Positions 10,853-20,264 of a DNA stretch of 34,163 nucleotides are shown here, piece by piece; position 1 is the first letter of the stretch, and each line of letters starts with the position of its first letter. The notes under the pieces were generated by a model, which did no database searches, was not told where the DNA came from, and worked only from the letters and a program-made list of their open reading frames with translations. A program made the translations under genes and the position numbers. The stretch is from Gnomoniopsis sp. IMI 355080 (taxonomy: Eukaryota > Ascomycota > Sordariomycetes > Diaporthales > Gnomoniaceae), in contig JAPEVC010000308.1 in NCBI GenBank assembly GCA_027946555.1, positions 1 to 34,163 on the forward strand, read 5' to 3'.

Positions 10853-12999
10853 ATGACACCACATAGTCTGATGTCGGCACAATCTCCCGCATCCGACATC
10901 TCCCCAAGAGCACATACCAGTTCTCTTGCTGCTACGGCGCACCCAGCCCAGCACCACACTCCCCCAACACCCTCCGAAGCCCATATTCTCGCCTCAATGA
11001 GTCGTAACGCCAGCATCATGGAGTTCGTTCCACCCCAGTACCACCAACCCGCCGTCCCTCGCTCCGTCAAGTTCGAGTTGGTGGAGGACTCCCACCAATA
11101 CCGTGCGCGCATTCCTATGAGGGTCCAGATCTACCCTCATGACACTACCGAATCTATCATCTCCACCGTCAAGAACTTCTACGGCCTCTATCCTACTCCC
11201 ACAAGCTGCCCTGGCGTGAGTTTTGAGGATGAGCAGGGCAACACCATCATCGGCCGATACGAGAACTTCCGTCACAATTCGGTCGTCTATGTTCGTGTCC
11301 GCGATGGCCCTCCCACTCCTGGTCCCCATGCTGCCCTGACCAACGGTTCAGGCGCACCGTCTTACTACGCTCCAGACGGCTTCTCTGCCCATGGTCCCCA
11401 ACAACAGGGCCAGCACATGTCCCGTCCTGGCTCTAGGTCATCCAGGCGGCGTAGCGTGTCGCCTGGCAGTCTGAGTGAGCGACGCAGTGCCTCTGCGAGT
11501 ACTAGCAGCAAGAATGCCCGGCCTCGATCCAGCAAGAATCGTGGAACAGGATCACAGTCAAATGGTGACGGCCTGAATGACAGTATGAATGGGTACAGCA
11601 GTGGTGATGGTGCACCTGGTTCTTCCTCGGGAAAACCCAAGGAGCTCGGCAGCACAGAAATCAGCCTCGACAACATCGTCGAAGGCGGCCGCCGCAAGCG
11701 AGCCAAGTTTGAAAGCTCTGTAAGTTCCTCGATGCAAGGTCCTGCCACGTCCAACAGACAATATTGGACAAGACATGTTGCTAATGACAGCAACTGTAGG
11801 AGCTACCTCTTTTCGCACCTCCACAAATGCCTGCTGCCATCTCCAACCCCTCTGTTTCCCCAGCTCGCCGCATGGAATACAACCGTGCCTCTCTGCCTTT
11901 TGTGCAACCCGGCCAGAACCCCTTCACGAACCCCCGCGTCCTACAGTCTCCACAGAATTCCAGTCATGGGTACAATGGCCTGGGTGTGTACCCAACACCA
12001 GCACCTGTTGCTCGATCCTCTCGGGGTGCTGTGGGCTACGCCGCTAATATCGGTGCTGGTCCTATGGGCATACTGGCGACTCCGGATCCCACGGTGGGAA
12101 GCTGCATGTCAGAGGAAGACAAGGATGTTGCCATGCAGCTGATGCGGCTCGGCGACATCTCCAATGTATCTCACGGACGCACATCCGCCTCAACATTGGA
12201 CGATACCTTCAGTCGCAACGCTGACGCTGCTTCCTCTACTGGCGCTACTAGTGACGGCGAGAGCGAGAGTGAAACAGAGGAGAAACCACCCTTGCGCAAG
12301 CAGAAGCTGGACGCATCTGGCGCGAGCAACAAGATCTACCCTACTACGGAGACGAAGTTCAACCCCGCCAACGCCGACTTCATCGCGAGTGACGAGGAAG
12401 ATGTCTACTCTGACAGCCCCGCCGACGGCAGCATGGCTGCTCCCAAGCTGAAAGGCTCGAAGGTATTAAATGGCACCAAGCCTCGCTTGCACTCCAATGG
12501 CCCAAAGCCCAAGGCCAGCAAGGCCCCCAAGTCTATCAAGACTGTCACCGGCGCCAAGGTTAAGAAGTCTGGGGCCGTGCCCAATGGGGGCCCTATGTCA
12601 CCGACCTCCCTTCCGGCAGCGTCTCGAAAGCCATCTGTCGTGTCCAATACTGGTGCGGCCACCCAAGCAAATGGCGAGCGTGGCGAAGACGAACCCGACT
12701 TGTCAAGCAAGCCACGTTGCCAGCGGTGCCGCAAAAGTAAAAAGGGCTGCGACCGTCAACGCCCTTGTGGTCGATGTCGCGACGCCGGTCTCCCTGCAGA
12801 GATGTGCATCAGCGAGGATGAAGGGAATGGGCGAAAGGGTCGTTACGGTCGCCACATGGGTGTGCCACTCAAGAAGGACGAAGTGTCCGAACTGCCGACC
12901 GCCGACACTCAATTGCTCCCTGCTGCTCCCATCGCGATGGCGCCAACGAGCCACTCTTCTGCTGTTCTGGGCAGCAAGGACAAGAAGCGCAAGAGATAG
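10853..12999 (+). CDS. Transcription regulator: N-terminal ubiquitin/PB1-like domain, C-terminal Zn(II)2Cys6 cluster
   Basis: Two exons, 10853-11719 and 11800-12999 (GTAAGT donor, CTGTAG acceptor, phase 0), encode 688 aa. Residues about 71-149 form a compact conserved-looking domain (RIPMRVQIYPHDTTESII to NSVVYVRV) that resembles a PB1/ubiquitin-like fold. Low-complexity Ser/Arg-rich and acidic linkers follow. The zinc cluster is close to the C-terminus: Cys 596, 599, 606, 612, 615 and 625 (C-x2-C-x6-C-x5-C-x2-C-x9-C), with basic KSKKG between the second and third Cys. The protein ends in KDKKRKR, a likely nuclear signal. No fungal-specific TF middle homology domain is seen. A nuclear DNA-binding regulator is the sensible call, but target genes are unknown and I do not assign a symbol. 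An alternative ATG lies at 10871. Confidence 0.85.
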
Positions 13000-13757
13000 C
13001 AGCCCACATGTGTCGTCTCAACAAATGCACCTACAGCAAAAAGAGCGATGACCTAAGTTGAGGTTTCCGCAATAAGCAGCAATGGCGACATATTGACCAT
13101 GGGGCTCGTGTTGCCGAGCCCGCACGTCGGACAAAGTGGAGCAAAAAGTGTTTTCATGCAATCAATTTGTCTACCTCCTAGGCTTCACAATGTGAGATAT
13201 TCAGAAGGCCGTCATTTGAGGCGACACTCGGAAAGAAACTCAAAAAAGAAAGAAAAAAACACCAAGCGGCGGCTTAACAACACCCATTACGTCGTCCTTC
13301 CACTCCTTTATTATACCCGGCCGGATCAAGGGGCGTTGTGGGCATTCTGTCAATTCAGGGTTTTCACATTTTGTCAATATGGCGTGCCTGCGTGTGTGTT
13401 TGTTTCCTATTTGTCCTTGGGAATTGCGCGGACTTTGGGTTTTGGCTTTTGCACAGACTGTGGCGGATGGTCACCTAACTGGCAGATTGGCTGGTCTTCC
13501 AGAAAGTTTTTTGTTTGTCTTCCCGTCGCATCCGGAATCCTGGTAACAGGGCGCTGCAACCGGAGCAAGGCTGTTGTCAGGGGCTCGGAAGTGGAGTTTG
13601 GCAAAATTGGGAGTGGGGCAAGCAGGGCAAGCACGGTGATGCTCGACAATCCGGCGGGTTTCGATGCGTTGCGTGGCGGTCAGGCCATATGAAACAGGTG
13701 ACTTGATCGCAGCCTTGGCCTATAGTAGGACATGGCTGACGGTCCATCTGCGTTTTT

Positions 13758-13768
13758 GGGGGGGGGGG
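13758..13768. repeat. Homopolymer G run (11 nt)
   Basis: Eleven consecutive G residues preceded by five T. A similar 13-nt G run lies at 14592-14604. Such runs are slippage-prone and may vary in length between reads or strains. Confidence 0.8.
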
Positions 13769-13841
13769 TTCCCTTCATCTTTTTTTCCGACCACTCCTTT
13801 GTTTTCGTTATAATTGGCGGCATATCGGGGGTTATCATCGT

Positions 13842-13842
13842 C

Positions 13843-13875
<33 letters not shown>

Positions 13876-13877
13876 AA
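13842..13877. repeat. (CA)n microsatellite
   Basis: A dinucleotide CA tract of about 36 nt interrupted once by AA (13861-13862), in the convergent spacer outside any called gene. It is likely to be length-polymorphic. Confidence 0.9.
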
Positions 13878-14591
13878 ATGGCTGTTCTTTCTTATTGTTG
13901 CGCACTATCCCGGGTCTTGGCTTTTTCCTCCATTGAGTCTTTGTCTTCCTCTTTCCTTGATTGGTGGTGTAGTAAGGGGGAGATGGGCAGTGGCGGCGGG
14001 ACACTATGTTGTCGACGAACTTTCTGAAACAAAACATCAAGATGTGGACCTCAGTTCGAGTCGTAGTTCGGACAAATACAATCCTGCTGCTATTTCACAA
14101 TGGGCTTATATGCGCAATCATGAGAGGTGTGCTGTTTGTGTTTGTGGCTGCTGATCTGCAACATCGGCGAACCGACTCCGATCCGCGGCCCGGCGTGGCA
14201 ATCATTGTGATGCATCCCTCACAATGGATGTCTCTTCAAGTCACATCCTGCCGCCAATTCTCTGTCTCGCGGACGTTCCTGTTCCTCCGTTCACCTTCAA
14301 ATGAGGATTTGATCCATTTCGACCGGTTGAACGCACGTCATGATGATTATGTAATCACGCAGCACCCCCACTACCATCCACTCGGTAACGAACCCGCGCG
14401 GACGCGGCACCTGCCGTCCCATCAAAACACCCCGGACTTTAGCCCGAGGAGGCTTAGCGTGGGAAGCTTAATATAGCCCGTCAACAGGGATATGAAAATG
14501 CGAAGAGGGTGTGAAGAGATGTTCCCTAACCCTGAAAGAGCGGGGTGGGCCGACGGGTAATTACCTTTTTTTTTGTGTTTTTGCATGTGAA

Positions 14592-14604
14592 GGGGGGGGG
14601 GGGG
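14592..14604. repeat. Homopolymer G run (13 nt)
   Basis: Thirteen consecutive G residues followed by TGGGAG, downstream of a T-rich tract at about 14566-14574. It lies outside coding sequence. Confidence 0.8.
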
Positions 14605-14920
14605 TGGGAGTTCGGGCTTGAGTTCCAGTGGCTATGTAGATTTCCGTGAGGAATGTGCTTGAACTATGGTCGACAGGAGCATCATCTTACCTTTCGGCGT
14701 AGGTAATGAGCCATGGGTATTTGTACCCATGTGCACTAATCACCATTTGTATGGCCGTGAGCGCAAGAACACTGATTATTCCGTGCTCTATTACTGATTC
14801 GAGTATCATCATAGTAATCTACTCATTTCCTCGATGGCCATCCACGAGAGCGGCTACTTGGATGGCTTTACCCTATCCTACGAGACTGATACCCGGCCTC
14901 TCTGTCCTCTCATCCATCCA

Positions 14921-15913
14921 TCACGCTCTATCCAACCTCTCTAGGTCCAGACAAACCTCGTTAATCACCCTCGCGAAGCTCCCATCCTGCAACACTTCGA
15001 AATGCCCTCCTTTCAGGTCCCGATACACCTTTAAGCTCTCCACCCCATCGTCCCTCAATCTCGACTCCATCGTGTCACACTCCGCCATATCTACCAGTTC
15101 ATCGTCCGGGCTTTGCACCAGAACCGCCAGTTTGCCCACACCCTCGCTCCACGCCTTATAACTTCCCTTCGCCGTAGCCGGACTAGCAGCATCCCACCGT
15201 CCATTCTCATCCATCCCAAACGCTGCTTCCATGAACCCACCATACGTCCCCTTCATACGACGATTCAATCCCGTGAGATCGTAGATCCCCTCGAACCCCA
15301 CCACCGCCACAGGCAGCTTCACCTCCGCAGCACCTGCCTCCTGACCTTCCAAACACGCATTCCCCAGCAGGACCTGGTAGTTCAAAAATGCGCCTGCCGA
15401 GTGCCCGCAAAACACGTAGTCGCTCCCGAACCCGAAACGGTCCTGCAGAAACCGTAGGCCGGCGAGCACGTCGAGCAGGTGATCCGGATGTGTGGCTGTG
15501 CGCGTGCCCCACGATGGTGTGTGGGCGAGATCCTGCGCGAACTGTGGGTGCGGTGAGAGGCGATAATTGAGCGAGGCGAAGCCAGCGATGCGTGAGGCTG
15601 CGGGGTAGGTTAGTTGGCTGGGCGAGGAGGAGGATGGCGCGAGGAGTGCGTTGAGGGTGGCCTCGAAGTCGTTGAAGGTGCCACGAGGGTCACGCCAGGC
15701 GCCGCCGTGGACGAAGCTGAGAGTGAGAGGTGAGTGGGAAGTTGGGATAATCTTCGGGGGAAGAAAAGAAGCTTACATGAGCCAGTACTTTTTTATTTCT
15801 GGAGCAGCGGGCGGTAAGGATTGTTCTTCGGGGAATTGCCACACGGCGACGTTTTGGAGGGCATTCTCGGATGCGTAGTAGTATTCCGTTCTGTTAAGTG
15901 ATGCCGTCGCCAT
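14921..15913 (-). CDS. BNA7: Kynurenine formamidase (arylformamidase)
   Basis: Hydrolyses N-formyl-kynurenine to kynurenine and formate, the second step of tryptophan breakdown towards NAD+, normally in the cytosol. Two exons, 15777-15913 and 14921-15716, joined across a 60-nt GTAAGC...TCAG intron in phase 2, give 310 aa, slightly longer than the yeast enzyme. Seen directly: the oxyanion-hole motif HGGAW at residues 49-53 just after the splice, the nucleophile motif GHSAG with Ser152, a candidate catalytic Asp at 250/251 (SPDDELVD) and His284 in GGHFEVL. This is the classic alpha/beta-hydrolase order for this family. The start ATG opens MATASLNRTEYYYASEN. A general carboxylesterase is the alternative, but HGGAW together with the overall match favours the formamidase. 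Confidence 0.88.
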
Positions 15914-17199
15914 CCTGGGCCAAGGTAGGCTATTGTTCTGGCTTGGTTCAGTCGTGAGGTGACACTTGGCTTGAAACTCTCGTAAAGCAGAGGCTTCGAA
16001 GAGAAACCGCTGTATGCTACGATCAAATAAATTTCATGCTGCGAGAAGTTGATAGCTACACAGCGAGGATGTGTTTGTTGGATATGAGAGGAAAGTCTGT
16101 CAGCCCGGAGCAAAAGTGATAAGGCCCGCCGGGGAATTCGGGCCGGCGCCGGAGACGGCCCCGCTTTCATTCTGACGACTGCCGTCTTCCGATCTTCCGC
16201 TTCGTTGAACTGTGCTCCGGGCGTCTATCTTCTCGCATATACTTTGAATCATCCATTGGGCACTCCAAATCTAAAAGTCTGTGGACTGGAAATTGAACTC
16301 CGGGTGAAGTTTGTTGATAACACCTCAAAGTTATCGATGGTGGAACGTGCCCAATGTTTTTGATTTTTTTCTACCTTAGGTAACCTTCTGAGTAAGGGAC
16401 AGGGGAGAGCTTCGTCTGCGAACATCTTCTGCTTATATCCTTAGTTGTAAATACAAACTGATCAATAACTTTAACCAATTTGCTTGCATACTGTGGTATT
16501 TAGGTAGTCTCAGAACATGACAATACACCCGAGCGTTCCAAGGCTTCAGTTCAACAAAAGCTTCGAGGCTTTGGGGCAAACTGGTTCTGGCTATAAATAC
16601 ACTTCGCATTCGCAGACTGGAACGGATCAAGGGGACAGTGTAAGAATCTAGGCAAGGGAGCCCTGGGACATTTCAATGACCACGACAGAGTTGGGACAAG
16701 ATTCTGCCTACTAATAACTTTCGAGGAAGAGATAAGTCCATTTTAGGTTTAGATCACGGATTTAAGGTTTGTTTCTACACCTCGTGGGACAGTGGCCTGT
16801 AGCTTGTAACTTGGTTCTTTTCTAATTACCGGACAACCGAGACAAAGGACACCAAGGGAACATTAACCTTTCACAATAAAATGGACGAGGCGTGACTTTG
16901 CCATCCTGTCTTACTCGCTCTACTGCTCGTCCTACTGCCGTTAGTCTTGTATTCCGAATCTTGTGGCTTATAATAAATGATTTGGATGATGTCATGCTAG
17001 TACCGCTTGTTTGGGCTGACCGTAGAGCATCATGGATTTACGCCAACGCTTGTCACTAGTAAACAGTCCGCGTATGATAAACACAAACTGTGGCTGCAAT
17101 GTGTTTCTTCACCCCCATACAGCTAGTTTGTAACCTCGTTCGAAGGAAGAACATCAGTTACATCACCCACAAATTCTTTTCCTTCGGTATCGCACCCTG
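15914..17199. other. Intergenic region between divergent genes
   Basis: Divergent spacer between the formamidase (minus) and the NTF2-like gene (plus). No gene is supported; open frames are short and AT-rich. A near-palindrome TACCTTAGGTA lies at 16373-16383. Confidence 0.55.
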
Positions 17200-17852
17200 A
17201 TGTCCAATATGCAGACATCGACGCAAGATCTGCACGAAAAGTTTGAGCCGAACCCCGATGCTCAGGTTTTGACTGGTCACTCCAAAGACCTTTGTCCCGG
17301 CGTCAGTAAAGATGTCGACTACGAGCCATATCCAGAACAATCCGTCAGCATCTCGCCAGATCACGAAAATATCATGAAACACGTTCTGAACCTGTACGGT
17401 GGTAGTGCTAGCGAGGAGGATATGCAGGGTAAACAGTCGACCCTGCCAGACCCAACGTAAAGACTCATGCTTATTCATATCCAGTCTATGACACCAAGTC
17501 TATCTATGACGACCCGTTCTCATACTGCGATACGAGATATAAGATCGCCGGGCAATGGTGGGGTCTTCCCATGGCATTCGCGTCATTGAAAACACTCAAG
17601 ACACAAGTCGTAAAAGACACGGACGAAGAGATCGTCTTCAAGTTGCGGCACGAGTACACACTGAAGGGTATTGGGGCATCAAGGGCAGTGGACAGTCTTG
17701 TGTCATTGGCGCTTGATACGGACGGGAAAGTCCGGTACCACAAGGATATGTGGAATGAGAAAGATTACAGCCATGAGGGGCTCGGCAAGGTCTTCAAGAA
17801 GATGAACGGCGATTTCTTGACCGGAATAACGAAGCCACCCAATACGCTATAG
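17200..17852 (+). CDS. NTF2/SnoaL-like small protein, function unknown
   Basis: Two exons, 17200-17428 and 17485-17852, flank a 56-nt GTAAAC...CCAG intron in phase 1 and give 198 aa. The splice joins EEDMQ to VYDTKSIYDDPFSYCDTRYK, after which come QWWGLP, FKLRHEYT, DGKVRYHKDMWNEKDYSHEG and a C-terminal ITKPPNTL. The pattern of alternating strands with a helical start around residues 50-65 fits the NTF2/SnoaL-like cone fold, seen in small uncharacterised fungal proteins. No signal peptide or membrane segment is visible. The family includes isomerases, cyclases and non-enzymes, so no reaction is assigned. A second in-frame ATG lies at 17209. Its neighbours suggest an accessory locus, but a link to them is not shown. 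Confidence 0.65.
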
Positions 17853-18723
17853 GGCGGACAGGATACAACACTGTCAAACTATCAGATACCCTCAGGATGC
17901 CAGAGGTCAGCTATTTTGGTTGGATGGTCCAATATCATGAGCTCTTCCAGTCTTGGGACCTCTTCTTTCAAATATCGCTTTCATATTCCAAATTTAAGGT
18001 AATAGTGCCCTTCTGCGTGGACACTTGGGATCTCACTGTATTTCAATGCATTTGCTGTAAAACGGGCATTGTCAAGTACTGCGCATGTGTGTGGGGCATT
18101 ATTAACACTGTTTCTCAACGATCTATCGAGCTCAAGAATCGCTTATCGACGAGCCGGCTGCGGTAGCATGGCCAAGAAATTGAGAACAGATCACTAGCGG
18201 AGGTCGAACTTCGTTTCCTGTGTCATGGTCTATCTATGGATCCTTGCTACTACATCATATTATCTCGAATGAGACAAGTGTTGGTCATTCCACTTGCTGT
18301 ATATTGCTCCAATTGTGTTATCTTGTTTACTTGGGTCACATAAGACTTAGCAGGTCCAGACGGCCATTCTAGTTCGCAGTCTACAACCTTGTGAGGCTTG
18401 TGGGCCCCACTGAAGCGAGTGAAGATTCGCATCAGTCTGGGTGGGAGTGGGCATTACACGGACATGAACCTCCATCGGAGGCTCGCCATGATGCAAGCTA
18501 AAACCCAACATATTGTATTCTATCGGTCCTTATGTCATATGAATATCGGCCAAAATGCAATCTTCCGAGGAGCATCCAAAGAAGGTTTGGCCGATTCAGG
18601 AGCACATGGTGACCATATGTAAGAGCTGGTAGACCACAATGAAGAACGAGCCAGCGAAAATGATACCGGCGTAATTCACATCAGAATCCTCTCCGCTCGA
18701 ATACCGCATACATCATATTCGTC
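17853..18723. other. Intergenic region
   Basis: Spacer between two plus-strand genes. The open frame at 17897-18166 (89 codons) has no recognisable domain or clear coding bias and is more likely 3' flank. The last part presumably carries the promoter of the PLP enzyme. Confidence 0.5.
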
Positions 18724-19992
18724 ATGTCAGAAAATACCGTTCGAGATCAAACGGACGATGTTCCGCCCACGATGAAGACGGCTCCTCCATCTTCCTCAGA
18801 GCCTGACTGCTCTACATTGCGGTCTTTGGTCCCTCTTGTGGCTGATGATTCGATCACTTATGTCAATGCATCCTACCAGCCTCCATCGAATTTGATCGTT
18901 CACGATGCCATAGCAAAATTCACATCCGATGCTCTTTACAACCCAAACTCGAAACCTCAATGGCAGATTGCCCTCGAAGAGACACGCAAACTGGTTGGGC
19001 GTTACATCAACGCCGATTCATCCTCGATAGCCTTCGCTCGTGACACGACGGAGGCTCTTGGATGTTTCATTCGTGGGCTCAACTTCGAGGCCGGCGACAA
19101 CGTGGTTGTTTTGGACACGGAGCATCCTAACCATGTCTACGGATGGATGGCGCTGCGCAAGGATGGCCTTGAAATCAGACAAGTACCGACTATCCCCGAA
19201 GCGAGCAGAACTGGCAAAGTCACCGCTGCCAACGCGAAGACATTTGCTTCATATGTCGATGAGCGCACCAAGGCAATCGGTCTGACTTCCATCATGTTCC
19301 ACAGTGGTCAGTGGAATGACGTGGCGGACATCTGCAAGACCTTCAGACCTCGTGGCATTCACGTCCTCGCGGATCTTACCCAGCAGGTTGGCTTTGCTGA
19401 AGTCGACGTTGAAGCACTGAATGTCTCGGCAGCGGCTTTCAGTCTGCACAAGGGACTCAATTGTCCAACAGGGCTCGCGGTGCTTTACGTCGATCCAGAG
19501 GTCATCAAAGCCACCGATCCTACTCCGCCAATTGTCGGGTACGGCGCAGTCAGCAATGTGCGAGCAGATCTCCTGGTCCCCGCCGAGGATATTGTGTACC
19601 ATCCTTCGGCACGCCGGTACGAGCACTTGAACCTCAACTTGGTCAGTGCTGCTGCTGCAAAGGCGTTTTTGACGTACTATTTAGACTCTATGGGACCTAA
19701 GCGTGTGCAAGAGCACCTTTATCGTCTTGGTGACGTATTGAGAGAAGAGTGCGACGGTATTGGAGTGGGGATTGTTGGTCCTCCGGCTCGGAATGAGCAC
19801 GCGCCTCATTTATACGTTCTTAATCTTCGCGACCCGAGGTGGATGGGGCTTTTGAAGGACAACGGTGTATATGCCACTTCCTATCGCTTGGGAATCAGAG
19901 TGTCGTTTGGCTTCTACAACAACGTTTCGGACGTGATGAGGCTTGTGACTGTGTTGAAGGCTGGAATTGACAAGGGTCTTCCAAAGCTGTGA
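18724..19992 (+). CDS. PLP-dependent class V aminotransferase-fold enzyme (epimerase / cysteine-desulfurase-like)
   Basis: A single uninterrupted exon encodes 422 aa, normal for fold-type I class V enzymes. Seen directly: ARDTTEAL at about 105-112, the usual phosphate-binding segment; EHPNH at about 133-137; ADLTQQVGF with Asp217, which should pair with the PLP ring nitrogen; and FSLHKGLNCPTG with Lys243, the expected Schiff-base lysine. Known family members include isopenicillin N epimerase-like, cysteine desulfurase-like and LolT-like enzymes of fungal secondary metabolism. Kynureninase shares the fold, but I see no kynureninase-specific signature. Substrate and reaction cannot be read from the sequence. 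The first ~40 residues are Ser/Pro/Thr-rich and probably flexible. It converges on the zinc-cluster regulator, leaving 272 nt between stop codons. Confidence 0.82.
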   Translation: MSENTVRDQTDDVPPTMKTAPPSSSEPDCSTLRSLVPLVADDSITYVNASYQPPSNLIVHDAIAKFTSDALYNPNSKPQWQIALEETRKLVGRYINADSSSIAFARDTTEALGCFIRGLNFEAGDNVVVLDTEHPNHVYGWMALRKDGLEIRQVPTIPEASRTGKVTAANAKTFASYVDERTKAIGLTSIMFHSGQWNDVADICKTFRPRGIHVLADLTQQVGFAEVDVEALNVSAAAFSLHKGLNCPTGLAVLYVDPEVIKATDPTPPIVGYGAVSNVRADLLVPAEDIVYHPSARRYEHLNLNLVSAAAAKAFLTYYLDSMGPKRVQEHLYRLGDVLREECDGIGVGIVGPPARNEHAPHLYVLNLRDPRWMGLLKDNGVYATSYRLGIRVSFGFYNNVSDVMRLVTVLKAGIDKGLPKL

Positions 19993-20264
19993 GACCGCCG
20001 ACTTGTGGATACACAGGCGCGAGCCTTGGCAACTTTTCGTGTATTTCTGTATAGAACAAAGCCTTGTACCACTCTGATTATTGATCACCGGAGAAAGCTC
20101 AGTCAAGTTCCCGGAGTCGCCACGTCCTGTGAAAGAAGCTGTATTTCATGCTCCAGTATTGCATGATGAGGACCAGGTAACCATCTTACGGTGCCCTGCC
20201 ATCGAATGTCCCTCCCGGTGTCGATGTAGAACGCAACCAAGCGAGACAGTACTCATGACTTCCT

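Larger units (their letters stand above)
13000..14920. other. Convergent intergenic region (3' flanks)
   Basis: This stretch separates the 3' ends of the plus-strand regulator and the minus-strand formamidase. The longest open frame (13093-13692, 199 codons) has no domain and biased, UTR-like composition, so I do not call it. The region holds a CA microsatellite, two G runs and several T-rich tracts. Confidence 0.6.

Noticed and set aside
13093..13692. 199-codon plus-strand frame downstream of the Ubl/zinc-cluster regulator
   Set aside because: No domain, erratic composition and position in a convergent 3' spacer; best explained as chance open frame in UTR/flank.
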